Assembly (NCBI GenBank): GCA_033980235.1
Contig: CM067069.1
Coordinates: forward strand, 1,075,501 to 1,139,500
Reading direction: 5' to 3'
Length of the DNA: 64,000 nucleotides
From: Diadema setosum
Lineage: Eukaryota > Echinodermata > Echinoidea > Diadematoida > Diadematidae
Shown here piece after piece: positions 41,560 through 51,901 of the stretch. A program made the position numbers and the translations under genes. Every line of letters begins with the position of its first letter. Positions within the stretch are counted from its first letter, which is position 1. The notes beneath the pieces were generated by a model. That model had not been told where the DNA came from. It did no database searches and was given only the letters and a program-made list of their open reading frames with translations.

Positions 41560-41740
41560 GTGTAGGTACGCCTGGAAGCGGGGATTCGAGTCAGCCGTGC
41601 CGAGGATAAACTCCCGGGGAGCTCCGGCCTGGGCCACGTCCCAGTTCAGCAACGGAGGCTGCAGCGGAGCTTCATGTTTAGCCGGCTGGAAGCGAGGATT
41701 CAGGGTGCTTCCTCAACGTGCGGTGGACGACGAAAACTGA
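41560..41740 (+). CDS. Gene A, terminal exon: two Cys/Trp segments with Lys-Arg sites
   Basis: The exon begins after GTGACAG in the phase that completes the GTG codon left by exon 2. It stays open for 59 residues to TGA at 41738-41740, in DNA clearly richer in GC than its flanks. The frame has no ATG, so simple ORF finding misses it. The precursor totals 140 residues. Its C-terminal part has Lys-Arg pairs at 87-88 and 125-126. Both are preceded by Trp and followed by Gly-Phe (YAWKRGF and AGWKRGF). Four cysteines (80, 82, 115, 120) lie just before these sites (SCVCRYAW and GGCSGASCLAGW), giving an internal duplication. Candidate products run from after the first KR to Trp124, plus a short GFRVLPQR tail. 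No Gly amidation donor precedes the KR sites. It could be a neuropeptide, hormone or antimicrobial precursor; I cannot name the family. Confidence 0.55.
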
Positions 41741-41865
41741 TGGAATTCCTCTTTAAACATTTGCAAACCACGCGTTTTAACTTGCACAGTACAATAGAAA
41801 ACAAAATGAACTCTTTGTCGTCGGTCAAACACTTGCAGCATTCTGTAACTTTTCCCTATTTCCAG

Positions 41866-41890
41866 ATTTTTTATTTATTTATTTATTTTT
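41866..41890 (+). promoter_or_regulatory. AU-rich element in the presumed 3' UTR of gene A
   Basis: About 130 bases past the stop codon lie overlapping ATTTA pentamers within TTATTTATTTATTTATTTTT. In transcripts such clusters act as mRNA-instability elements bound by AU-rich-element proteins. No AATAAA was seen in the first few hundred bases after the stop. The nearest clear one is near 42,822, with an AATAGA variant near 41,792, so the transcript end is unknown. Confidence 0.3.
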
Positions 41891-42065
41891 TACTGGAGTC
41901 CGTTATCCTAAAACCTGTATATAGCCGATGCCTGTAATCAAGATAGAACTCGTTGAAAAAAAAAAATAACTAGCAGAAATCGTGGCGCGAAATTGTTGAG
42001 CCTGTTTAGACTTTGCTTTGGATATCATTCATTTTGGAGGGGTATGCTGGGTGCTAAAATTATAG

Positions 42066-42073
42066 TGACGTCA
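42066..42073. promoter_or_regulatory. Full CRE palindrome downstream of gene A
   Basis: TGACGTCA about 330 bases after the gene A stop codon. Others are at 46258-46265 and, far away, at 11539-11546. Confidence 0.3.
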
Positions 42074-42647
42074 CTCCCTAGTCCTTGCTCTGTTTGATCC
42101 CTTTAAAACACGTATGATGTAGATGTCTGATGTATATTACATAGGCTTGAAATTATCTCTACTGCTTTTTTATTAGCGCATTGTACATAACGCCTTGAGC
42201 CAATTCTAGCATACTCCTTGAATAATCTAAGGAGGGCACTAAGAATGTTAGGTCTACACGAGTGCTCTTCATGAAAAGCAAACACATCCAGGCTTGCTGT
42301 TCGGAGTACATCCATCTGAGACTTTCTTCTAGATTCTTTTCCTGTTCGCTCGTTTGTTCGTTGGAACAATGCTAATCTCTTGGAAATATTATGCTGTGAA
42401 GTTTTAGAAACTACATGATTTTTTTTACACGATCATCCATCAGGGACCAATCCTGTTGAAAATTATTCATTACCCGACGCTGTTTCCATTTTAATTTCAC
42501 ATTTTCCAGGGTAAACGACATGTTAATCATTCATAAATATCCAAGCAGTCAGACAAGTATCTTTCCCCTTGAGAATCAATCTATTACTCGCCTAGCACGG
42601 ACCTGTGACATGGTCTATCAAGTACGGGGCACTCTATTTTCAGCAGA

Positions 42648-42674
42648 GCCCTCTCCCGTCAGACGGGAGAGGGC
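42648..42674. repeat. Perfect 27-bp palindrome
   Basis: Arms GCCCTCTCCCGTC and GACGGGAGAGGGC are exactly complementary around one central A. It is GC-rich in an AT-rich setting and would form a very stable hairpin. No T-run follows and no repeat context was recognised. Confidence 0.8.
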
Positions 42675-43489
42675 GTCTACCCTCTAGCCGAAGTGTTAGT
42701 ATTCAACATGGCCTCCTTCTCTTGCTCGAAATCTTGCATACTGATGTTTCTCTGTGGTTTTCATGAATGTTAGATTTTTGCCAGCCAAGACAACATACTA
42801 AGCTCATTAAACATACTAGTAATAAAGTGAACAAAACAAGAAGGTACACGTTAGGGGGGACATCAAACTACTAGCACAAAGTGCAAAGATGCAACGAAAT
42901 GCTGCATTCCTTTATATTTCATTCAGTCCCCCTCCCCTCCCCTCCCCTTCCCGAGAAGACTTTATAGTCACCGCATAATTGTGTAGCTGGACAAACATGT
43001 GTAGCTCTCGTATAGCGCTTTGTGTGGAGCAAAATTACCCCATTGAAAAGACTTCTACTTTAGGCCGTGTCAAGTAGCAAAATCTCTTTATCTATCTATC
43101 CCCAGCTTTGCCTGCATGTTTACTGACGTTCGTCAGGAAGAATTCTACCCAACACGCTCAATTTTGTCTTTTGTCCCACCCTTGTTCCAAATTGGAGTAC
43201 TAGTAGATGGAAGATCCCTATTCCGTATCCCATTTTCAACCTCTGTTATTCTCATGAATCATGAGCCTGCAATGTACTAAGCTCTCTACAATGTCAAATG
43301 ATTAGTGAGCGAGCCTAACAGAAATAAGTTATTTGTACAGTGTCTAAAATCAGAGCAACAATAAATGTATTAGATTTCATGAGTAAAAAAAAAGTTTTCC
43401 TCTTCTGTTTGAATGGAAACTTTAACATGCACCTGGTGTGCATATCTACATCTGACTATACAATGGTAATGGTAATGATATATGTATAT

Positions 43490-43547
43490 TTTGCTTACGT
43501 GTGTGGTTGTGTGCGCGCCTGTGTGTGTGGGTGCGTGAGTGTATATG

Positions 43548-43580
<33 letters not shown>

Positions 43581-43602
43581 ATGTGTGTGTGCGTGATTTT
43601 TT
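43490..43602. repeat. TG-rich microsatellite tract
   Basis: Interrupted TG units with TATG and GC interruptions. The 116-residue open frame here is a by-product. Confidence 0.9.
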
Positions 43603-43745
43603 GTTTGTTTGTGTGACGGTGACGCCTATAAGTCTACACATGCTGTTGTGCGTTTGTAGGTCGGAAAATTTCGTCTGTTCACTAAAATAATAAAGTGTTA
43701 GTGTTTTTTTTTTTTTTTTTTTTACGGTGGTTTCAGAGCAAACAT

Positions 43746-44265
43746 GGGGGGTTGTTTGTTTGTTTTTGTTTGTTTTATTTTATTTAATCTCGGGATAAAA
43801 TGCCCTCGATCAGCCAGGTGAGGCTGTTTTTCAGAGAGGCCGTGAATACAGCGTTACAGCAAAAACAAAAACAAGACAACAGTTAACAAATCAATCAAAG
43901 CAAATTAACAATAAAAAAAGGATAACATAATGAAATACATTACAACATAACAGAAACTAGATGCCAAGAAAAAAACCCAGAAAAGGAATATAGACGTAAC
44001 CACTAAACACAAATGCTACAAAAGACGGTGACACAAACTGGTTCACGTAAATTCAGACAAATTACCTCAAACATAGTTATAAAATCCACACTATAACACA
44101 TATACTCTAACATTCTTTCAAAAGCATTCAAATTACTTATTTTTCTTACGTTTTCGGGAAGGTTATTGAATATCTTAACATTGGAATAAATGCATCCAAA
44201 TTTCATGAAATTTGTTCTAGGTTTTGAAAGTGTGATAATATTGCGTGAATTACGTAAATGCTATT
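43746..44265 (-). mobile_element. LINE reverse-transcriptase C-terminal remnant with 3' UTR
   Basis: On the minus strand the frame down to 44003 gives LRNSRNIITLSKPRTNF, then IFNNLPENVRKISNLNAF. This is the conserved RN-S-N...PRT-F...W-NLP-VR tail of LINE ORF2 proteins, with Phe where Trp is usual. Downstream come a 3' UTR and an A-rich (AAAC)n-like tail, seen as (GTTT)n on the plus strand at 43,753-43,775. No upstream catalytic region is visible, so it is a 5'-truncated copy of a family different from the one at 27 kb. Confidence 0.8.
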
Positions 44266-44407
44266 TATCACTTTTGATAACTGTTTTTTGACAGATAAAT
44301 GATGGCAGTAAATGATGTTATGATGGGGCGATTCAGAGTAATGGGCAATTTAATGAATTTCAATGGGCGAATGAATTTCAAGTCTCACGCTTCCTTTAGA
44401 GCTACGT

Positions 44408-44713
44408 TAGGCGTTTTCACATCAGACCGATGTTTCGAAATAGCGCGCTATTTTCTGACTTGGGAAATTAACCCGATCACGAAATAGCGAGCTATTTGAT
44501 AATGTGAATACAATTTAGCGCGCTAATTGATCGAGAAAACGTCTCGAGTCCAACTCGGGAAATTTCCGAAATAGCAGGATAATTAATGCGAACTAGCGTG
44601 CTATTTGATAATGTTCGGGCTGATGTGAATAGGAAATGAAATAGCGCGCTAATTTGCGATCGCGAAAAATATCTCGAGCTTGGATTTTAATCGGGCTGAT
44701 GTGAAAACGCCTA
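44408..44713. mobile_element. MITE with AGCGCGCT repeats
   Basis: Terminal inverted repeats begin TAGGCGTTTTCACATCAG and run about 23 bp with one mismatch. A TA at each end is a possible target duplication. The interior repeats TAGCGCGCTA or one-base variants about five times (near 44441, 44485, 44516, 44594, 44643), plus two CTCGAG sites. It lies shortly after the minus-strand LINE remnant. Confidence 0.75.
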
Positions 44714-45380
44714 CCGTGTCAAAGGACAGTGACAGAGTGATCTTCAAATTCCTCACCAATGAAGTCATGCTAATGAAAAAAGACAGTTTGACTACAAGCA
44801 TCACAGAGGTGCGTTCAACCCTGCGTGTGACTTTCTCACATCCGCATTTATACCGTGCACCACCCTGATGTCTACATCAGAACATAGAGGGGGCATAACT
44901 ACTATTATAGAGAAAAGGTGATATCGAGCTCAACGTTGGGAGCTGGCGACGAACATTCCCAAGAGCTCTTACACATCATAGTACTCCATACTGCATCGGC
45001 CAATAGCATGCTATACGGAACAATATGGCGCCCTTTTATCGCTGTGATGTGTGGAAGTGGCCAGTTTGAGTTGAAATTTCACTGTACATGCAGTTTTATT
45101 ACCACATACATCTCAAGAGGGATTTGGGTTTTAAATTTGGGAAGGCAAAGAAAATGAGAGGAGTATCAATGTCTACATGCATAAAGAAGACTTTTTCTTT
45201 TGTATATCCTAAACAAGAGAATCATGTGATAGATAGTACTGTACCATGCTCAACGTGGACGGTGGATAAGTAGGGCCTAGTAAAGAAAGAAAAATAAAGC
45301 TTTCGGAATGCTGACAAACTAATTTGAAGAGATGGAAATAACATTTGCGATGAATCTGTCAAGATTTTTCCCGTGATAAT

Positions 45381-45598
45381 CACTCTACGAAAAATACGTT
45401 CATCTTTGCACCTTTACCAGTGTCGCACTGACAGCATCTTTACAGGTGCAACTTTGCACCTTCAGACAAGTGACCACATTGTAAGGTGCAACTTTGCACC
45501 TGACTAGTCTTGAAAGATTCAAAGTTGCACCCGCACAAGGTGCTCCCAGTGTGATACGTGTACTAGTAAAGGTGCAAAGTAGAACCTTTATTAGAGTG
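45381..45598. mobile_element. MITE built from AGGTGCAA/TTGCACCT palindromes
   Basis: The ends are CACTCTA ... CTTTGCACCTTTA on the left and the reverse complement of the same motif on the right. Inside are two identical 18-bp near-palindromes (AGGTGCAACTTTGCACCT at 45444 and 45484) and partial copies. No open frame was seen. Confidence 0.65.
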
Positions 45599-45879
45599 TG
45601 CTAGGTAATAATAGTTTTATCATTATTTGCTAATGAATACATTCTTAAGACAGTAATGATTCATAAACATTGTTGCATAATTATCTTTTACTGCAATATT
45701 ATATGGAAAAATCAAATATTAGTAATCACAACATGAAAAATGAAGTTAATGTATGTGATAATGTAGGCTTCCACGACCGGGTTTTATGAGTCATCAAAGA
45801 AAGCAGTGCATAGCCCAGCTTTTCAATAGCACAACAGTCTTAAATTGGACTGTTAGTCAGCCGGCCCACTTTACTGCGA

Positions 45880-45926
45880 ACACACACACACACACGCACA
45901 CACGCACACACACACACACACACACA
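45880..45926. repeat. (CA)n microsatellite
   Basis: About 23 CA units with two G interruptions, followed by AAT- and AAC-rich sequence. Confidence 0.95.
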
Positions 45927-46934
45927 ATAATAACAATAAAAAAAAACAACAACAACAATAATAACACCATAAAACAACCAGCACCAACAGCAACAAGACC
46001 AAATATGGCGTTGGAAAGAATCATAGCAATGGATAAATTCCGAAATGCCCTCCCGTCATCACATGTTTCTTCCTAAACGACAGATGTACATCTTTTTTCT
46101 TCCCCCTTCAAAACAGTGAATTTCTATTTGTTTACTGAAAGTCACACCCCTCCATTCCTCTCTATACGAGTGAGACCCTTTTGATTCACGGCTGGTAATG
46201 TCTAGTACTTCATGTACTGTGTAGCCGTCCGTATCTAATACGAGCCGTCGATTACCATGACGTCATCAAGGACTGCCAAGGAGACTGCACAAATTTCAAG
46301 TTACACCTCAGTTGAAGATAAACAAGAAATTTTTATGATGATGAAATTACAAATATATGAAAATGTTTACATTAACATTAACATTAACATAACTTATTAT
46401 TTCATATTTGGAAATATAAGCCACATCTATGAATTCCAATCAATATCTAGACGAATATCAGTTAGCATATGATAGGTATATTACATGCATATAGGCCTAT
46501 ATAATTTATATAAAGAAATTATATATAAATTGCATATGTATATTTCAGTAAATGAATATATACGTATACAATATATGCGTCTGTATGTGTGTGTGTGTGT
46601 GTGTTTGTTTGTGTGAAGGGTTGTGTGCATGTGTGCGTCTGTATTTGTTCCATGAAACGTGCCTATACATTAACGCCATAACTTTGAAAATGCTTTTGGC
46701 ATGAAAATATTTACCTCTGACCACCCCTCCATTCCGTGATAAAACAAAAGAAAACAAAACAGTAACAAACCCAACGCAGTTCAATATAATTTTGAGACAA
46801 GATAATGTACTTTCATTTTCTCCATTGGAATGCTATTAGTGTTTTAAGAACATATGGGAAGTGTCTCGTCTGCTAAAGGGAATCATGAATCTGTCCTCTG
46901 AGGTTGTAAGGCCATTAATAGGCCAATGTTTGGA

Positions 46935-47535
46935 GGGAAATTCCGGACCAGTCAAAAGTTAGTCTGAAAAAAAAGAGCGAAATTTTACAAGCACAACAGT
47001 GAATATTTGAGCAAAGTCGGAGAGAAAATAGGAAAGTTATAATTTGTAAAGTTTCGCTAACTTATGCAAAACAGTATCTCGAACAGCTGATACGAATATG
47101 CAAAATCAGTTAGCTGACGATGTCCTCACCTCAAACTTTTTCCATGATTGATCGCGTCAAAAACTCAAACTCACGGAAATTCAAATTTTCTTCCATAAAA
47201 ATGTAAAACTCTTTGTTATTAGTTCAAAAAAAAAAAGATCAGCCAGATACATTATGTTGAGATTGTGGCATGATTGTTTTTGAACAAAAAAAAAAAGAGA
47301 GAAAAAAAAAAACCCTGAAAATATCAAAATTTTGTACACACACTATTTGCAAGTTGTGAGGTGCACAATGATGACATCATCAACTCACTCATTGGTATAT
47401 CAATATTGACTTTAAGAAGTGTTATGTGAAAATTAGCTAAATTTATAATAACATAACTTCCTTGATTTTCACTCGAGTTTGATTAAATCTTCATTTCATT
47501 ATAAGACTAACTTTTATCTGGTCCTATGAATTCCC
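46935..47535. mobile_element. 601-bp non-autonomous TIR element
   Basis: The left end GGGAAATTC, followed by GGACCAGTCAAAAGTTAGTC, is matched by the reverse complement of the right end (GGGAATTC, GGACCAGATAAAAGTTAGTC). TIRs are about 30-35 bp with a few differences. The interior is AT-rich, with A-runs at 47,226 and 47,287, and has no transposase frame. No clear target duplication was seen. Confidence 0.65.
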
Positions 47536-48842
47536 TTTTAAACATGGTCTTCTCGAATCACTGATAGCCTACTGAGGTCATCAGCGACCGAAGTGAAAGC
47601 CGAAAATCTCATTGTCCTTGGAAAAAAGATTTCGGCGAGGGGAAGAACTGTTGCAGATCGAGGACAGCAAAACAAGCAACTAGATCAATCTGAATTCGTT
47701 ACAATTTTGACAAATTAATATTACAAGTTTGTGTAACAAAATTTCTTCAGCTAGCTGAAAATGATATTGTCATCTCCCGTCTGACAATAAGAACGTAACC
47801 TTCTTCTGGATGCCCCCCAAAAACAAACCATCTTATAAAGAAGGTCTGCATAAGCAGTTATTTTAGTTAAAAGAATAAAACTGCTGTGGGTACTTTCCGT
47901 CTGTGCATGAATTTAAGATACCAGACTTCCAATTGCATATAGTTCCAATTATACAATTGTATTTAATTGTAATATGTAATATGTTGTGAATTCGGAATAC
48001 TTACAATGAATTACCAGCTACCCTGCTGCACAGTAATTTACTTTAGTTTGATTTTACAGTAAGATACTGTAAATAATTTCCGCTTTACATCAAGATACCA
48101 ATACAGAATTGGAACTATAGAATCCTACATTCATGTACAGACTTCACAAGGAAAAAGGAAGAGAAAGAGAAAGAGAGAGAGAGCATTAGGTAATGTTATT
48201 GTTTCTGTCAAAAGTTTCATCTCTTTTTAAATGAAAAGATTGCTAATGCAGACCCTCTTTACATTTTTTTTTTCTTTTGCGTCCAGACGACAATTACTCT
48301 CCTATTGTTAGAAAGTGGATTTTCACTTCCTGGATTTTGGTCAAAGTTTATCCTATGTAACAAATTGAGTTGAGTCTTGATTCACTTGCATTACTCTCTG
48401 GAAGATGTTACAAAGAAAGTGCTTGTTTGATAGACTGTTTTTTAAAACCTTTTTTTTTCACTTCCCATGATTCAACTAACACGTGACGGTATAACAAAAA
48501 ATCGCGGCCCTGGTGTTGTGTGACTTGTATGCTGATATGAATCCTCGCTGGAATAAAGTTCTTTCACTTTTTTTTTTTTTTTTTAAAGAGGTGAGTTCCA
48601 GTTTCCGTTAAGATGGGGGTCGAGTGCTCTGTCTCAAGTAATTTCCCATGACATCAGGGCATAGATTGCAAACAATCACATTCTAGAAAAAAAAGTGTTA
48701 TATTTTCAAAGTGGTCATGGTGGTAATGGATGCGAATTCCAGGAAACTGATATTATTGATAACATGCAGCATTCCCCAGATACGGGCTAAAAGTTACTGT
48801 CGCCATTACCCATCATCACATGTCCCCATAACTGATCAGCAG

Positions 48843-48899
48843 GTGGTACATTTCATTTCATTTCATTTTTTATATTTATTGTTTCTGCGTGGTACATTT
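48843..48899 (-). mobile_element. Very short 5'-truncated retro-insertion with 11-bp target duplication
   Basis: The 11-mer GTGGTACATTT occurs at 48843-48853 and again at 48889-48899. Between them are about 35 bases which on the minus strand end in (TGAAA)n, the same tail as the LINE at 27 kb. This is an abortive LINE insertion that copied little more than the tail. Confidence 0.7.
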
Positions 48900-49813
48900 A
48901 TTAATGAATGAATCACTTTCGAAAACATACAAATGCAAACCACACTGATTATCTAACATATAAGTACTTATATGTGCATAGTTATCAATGTAATACATTT
49001 CGTAGATGGTGGTGTCATAATGACAGACATCTTCACTCGAAAAAAAAATGAGCACAATCCCCATCGAAATTATCAATGCAACAGTGACACGATAAAAGGA
49101 AATATGAAAAGAATTTTGCATGTTGCTTTCCGAGCATAATAATCATAATGATAGAATACTTTACCTTCCTCTGATCCTCCATTGGGCAAGGGGAAATATT
49201 TTTTTTCACTTAAAGGATGTGTTTTCTTAGTATTTCTGTATTCTGTTGATCCACATGTAGGCACCTTAAAATTCTCTTCAAATACAACTACCTTTGATTC
49301 TAAGGGTATAATAATGAATTATAGCATTAGTGCAAGCAAGATTGTTGCAAAATCTGACGAAAGTTCACCAGGTAACACACATTCACAGACTCATAAATCA
49401 CCGTGCGCGAAGAGGTGTACGACACTTTCTTCCTTTATTTCTCCTTGTGTCCCGACCGAGGTTACATTTTGAATAGGGCTAGAGAAGAGAGGTGTTAAGT
49501 AGCTGGCTGGATCATTACTTCCATTCCGAAATCTCTGAAGCGGCCGTATAAGTGCATGCTATATAAAAAAAAAGTATGACTCAAATCGCCAATAGTCAAC
49601 ACCTAACTGCAAACTAACCAACACTCATCGTAAACAACAAAAACGAAGAATATTTCTTGATATCTTGCGTTGTCTCTTCCTAAGCGAATAACCTCATCTT
49701 AGGGTGCCCTTCTAACCCAGAAGAAAAGAAGGAGACGAGGGTGCTTAGCTTGGAACTATTATTCTTCTTAGTGAAAAATTGTTCTCCGGGAATCGCCGGG
49801 AATCGAACTCGGG

Positions 49814-49820
49814 TATATAA
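49814..49820 (+). promoter_or_regulatory. TATA-like box before the 49860 signal exon
   Basis: TATATAA 40 bases before the ATG of the orphan signal-peptide exon. Further TATATA runs follow, so it may simply be AT-rich sequence. Confidence 0.2.
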
Positions 49821-49859
49821 AAAATGTATATATATAATTGTTAAAGACCTTCGACAATA

Positions 49860-49956
49860 ATGATGATTATAGTTATGGTCTTATTTGCCCTGAGTAGCCT
49901 ATTCAGTGTTAATGCTGTTCTACCAGAGGACCCAGCTGCCATTATGGCCCAAGCAG
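49860..49956 (+). CDS. Candidate signal-peptide first exon, orphan
   Basis: An ATG-ATG start opens MMIIVMVLFALSSLFSVNA, a good signal peptide with V-N-A cleavage, followed by VLPEDPAAIMAQA. The frame meets GCAG|GTAACT, a plausible donor in phase 1; unspliced it stops four codons later. TATATAA at 49814-49820 lies 40 bases before the ATG. Candidate phase-1 acceptors downstream are at 53237 (very short tail) and 53912 (about 100 open codons), but neither is convincing. It could be a real first exon of another small secreted peptide, or a chance AT-rich hydrophobic frame. Confidence 0.3.
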
Positions 49957-51829
49957 GTAACTTCTTACGCTAGCGTCAAAAGGGACATCACATCATAATA
50001 TGCCAACACGCATTTATTCTGCAGGACTCGACCTCGGGACCCCCGTTTCAAAGTCAATAGTATTTTCCACTACACCACAGACCCCCCCCCCCCCCCTCCC
50101 CCTGAGAGACTTGTAAGGCTATGACGATTTCACCTAAAAATCCTTTATAACTTTCTCATTTTCTATTTGGCTTTTCTACTTGTCTATTTTACATGGCTAC
50201 TAAAGTCAATGGGTACGTGTAGAGCGGCATTCCACGTACATTGTATCAGGTCTGTGCAACATCAAAACTTTCTTATTCCACACGAAACGTGTTGGGGCTT
50301 GCGTGAGCGTGTCTTCACAACGTTCCAAAGGATGCAGACGGGAGAGTCACAACATTTTAGTAGAATGACGTTCTTTTTCGAGTTTTCGAATTCGAGTGTT
50401 GTGATACAGGGGAATGAATCGACAGCGGAGAGGTACTTTTGTTATGGAAATTAGGTGATCAAGTGATTCGGAAAATGCTATAGTCTACGATCTCAGACCT
50501 CAATCGCTACGTCAATTGCTCAAAGATCTATCAACAAGCATACCAGAATGATCCTCTGGTGTTTTCAATTAGGGTGAACAGCCTATACTGTAATACACAC
50601 AGAACAAATTTTGGTTATTGAGAGCATAATATTTGAGCGACGTTATTATTTTAGCAAATAAACAAGTGGACAAAGCTTTAGTATTTTTAACAAAGAGTGT
50701 ATATCCTGGTCAGCATGACAAAACGGGTACTTAGGTGTAGGCCTACTATTTTTATGAATGTATGGCATACATTATGTTCATATGTTGTTTGATGGGTTAT
50801 ACTGCACGTTTAATAGCTGACCCACTTAATTGGTTTGTGGCTATAATTGCATTTACGTGGCGGGAAATGGGTTCTCTGAATCGATAGGCCCCTATCCATA
50901 CAGACCTGATAGGACTAACTAGTTTGGAAGGCACTCCGGAATCGTACATAGAACTGCCTGTCCTTAGTGACAATATAAATTGGGTAACTGAGTATATCTC
51001 AGTTATGTTATCAGTTATCGCTAGCACTGTAGTCTTCAATCTCCCTGCCATACTCAGAAGTGTACCTGTTAATGCCTAGGCCCGAATACCAAGGGGTGGT
51101 TCTGAAAGCGTTAAAGCGATAATGGTACTTGCAGAGAAAACTGGAAACTCTTTGCAGCAACAAGGATCTAAAATGTGAGATTGGGAAAATTAAATAGTTG
51201 TAGTTGTAGTTGTAGGAGGTACTAAGCTCACCTAGTACATCATTGGTTGACTAGAGTAAGTAAGATAGGACAGGACGTTAGGGGCTTGACCTGTGGATAA
51301 GACGAGCCGAGGTCTGAAGGCAGCGAGCCAGCTCGGGAGAGTCCCCTTTTCTTCCAGAAACTTTACTCCCAAGGGGGTCTGTTTGAGCGACCACTCCCGT
51401 GGGTCCTGTGCCAAACTTTCCGGTCCAGCAGGCTCGCGTCAACACTGAGAATACCTCAGTGACCAGTGGGAAGGAAACAACGGGACCGGTCGTGTGTTTA
51501 GTTTCTGTCCATCAAATCGCACAAAGGACGAAGGATGATCATCAGTTCATCACTGACCGTTCGTCCAGTCAGGTGGCCAGGCAGTATCGTCTGCTAGCTT
51601 TATGTTTTGTTTTCCTCGGAGTCCAGGTCAGAGATCGCCAGTGGATGCCAGCACTCCCTAGCTGGCTCAAGGAATAACCTGCGCTCTTAGGAATTCTCCT
51701 CCCGGTGGATCTTCTATTTCATGGATGCACGCAATCATCTGACGATCGATTTTTGTGTCTGTACTATCATCGGATCACGGAGAGGGCTGAGGACAACTCC
51801 ATCCCCCCTTCCTCGTCCTTTTGTGAACG

Positions 51830-51901
51830 ATGTTGTTTTGGAAAATGTTTGTCGGTGTCCTCTCGATCGGCGTTTGTTTTGTTGCGTCGTCTCATGCTGG
51901 G
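51830..51901 (+). CDS. Gene B, exon 1: signal peptide
   Basis: The exon encodes 24 residues, MLFWKMFVGVLSIGVCFV followed by ASSHAG: a short N-region with one lysine, a hydrophobic core, and a canonical A-S-S-H-A cleavage motif. An in-frame TGA lies two codons before the ATG, so the start is fixed. The exon ends at GGG|GTAAGT, a perfect donor, in phase 0. Upstream sequence (about 51,300-51,829) is relatively GC-rich and holds out-of-frame upstream ATGs (51705, 51721) that would overlap the start if transcribed. The phase matches exon 61553, which can only be read in phase 0. The pairing across a 9.65-kb intron is inference. Confidence 0.55.

Larger units (their letters stand above)
41741..43745. 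other. Gene A 3' flank
   Basis: Presumed 3' UTR then intergenic DNA. It includes the AU-rich element, a CRE, the 27-bp palindrome and the TG tract at 43.5 kb. No further exon was supported. Confidence 0.5.
47536..49859. other. Non-coding stretch between repeat block and 49860 exon
   Basis: AT-rich with the tiny retro-insertion at 48.84 kb. A B-box-like motif on the minus strand near 49,800 (GAGTTCGATTCCC) lacks an A-box and is not a tRNA. Confidence 0.5.

Noticed and set aside
41674..41937. 87-codon plus-strand frame starting at ATG 41674
   Set aside because: Different frame from gene A exon 3 over the same GC-rich DNA and running into the AT-rich 3' UTR; no signal peptide.
43340..43690. 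116-codon plus-strand frame
   Set aside because: Mostly TG microsatellite (Val-Cys repeats).
49790..49812. tRNA or SINE head on the minus strand (B-box-like GAGTTCGATTCCC)
   Set aside because: No A-box at the right distance; flanking sequence is TATA-rich.
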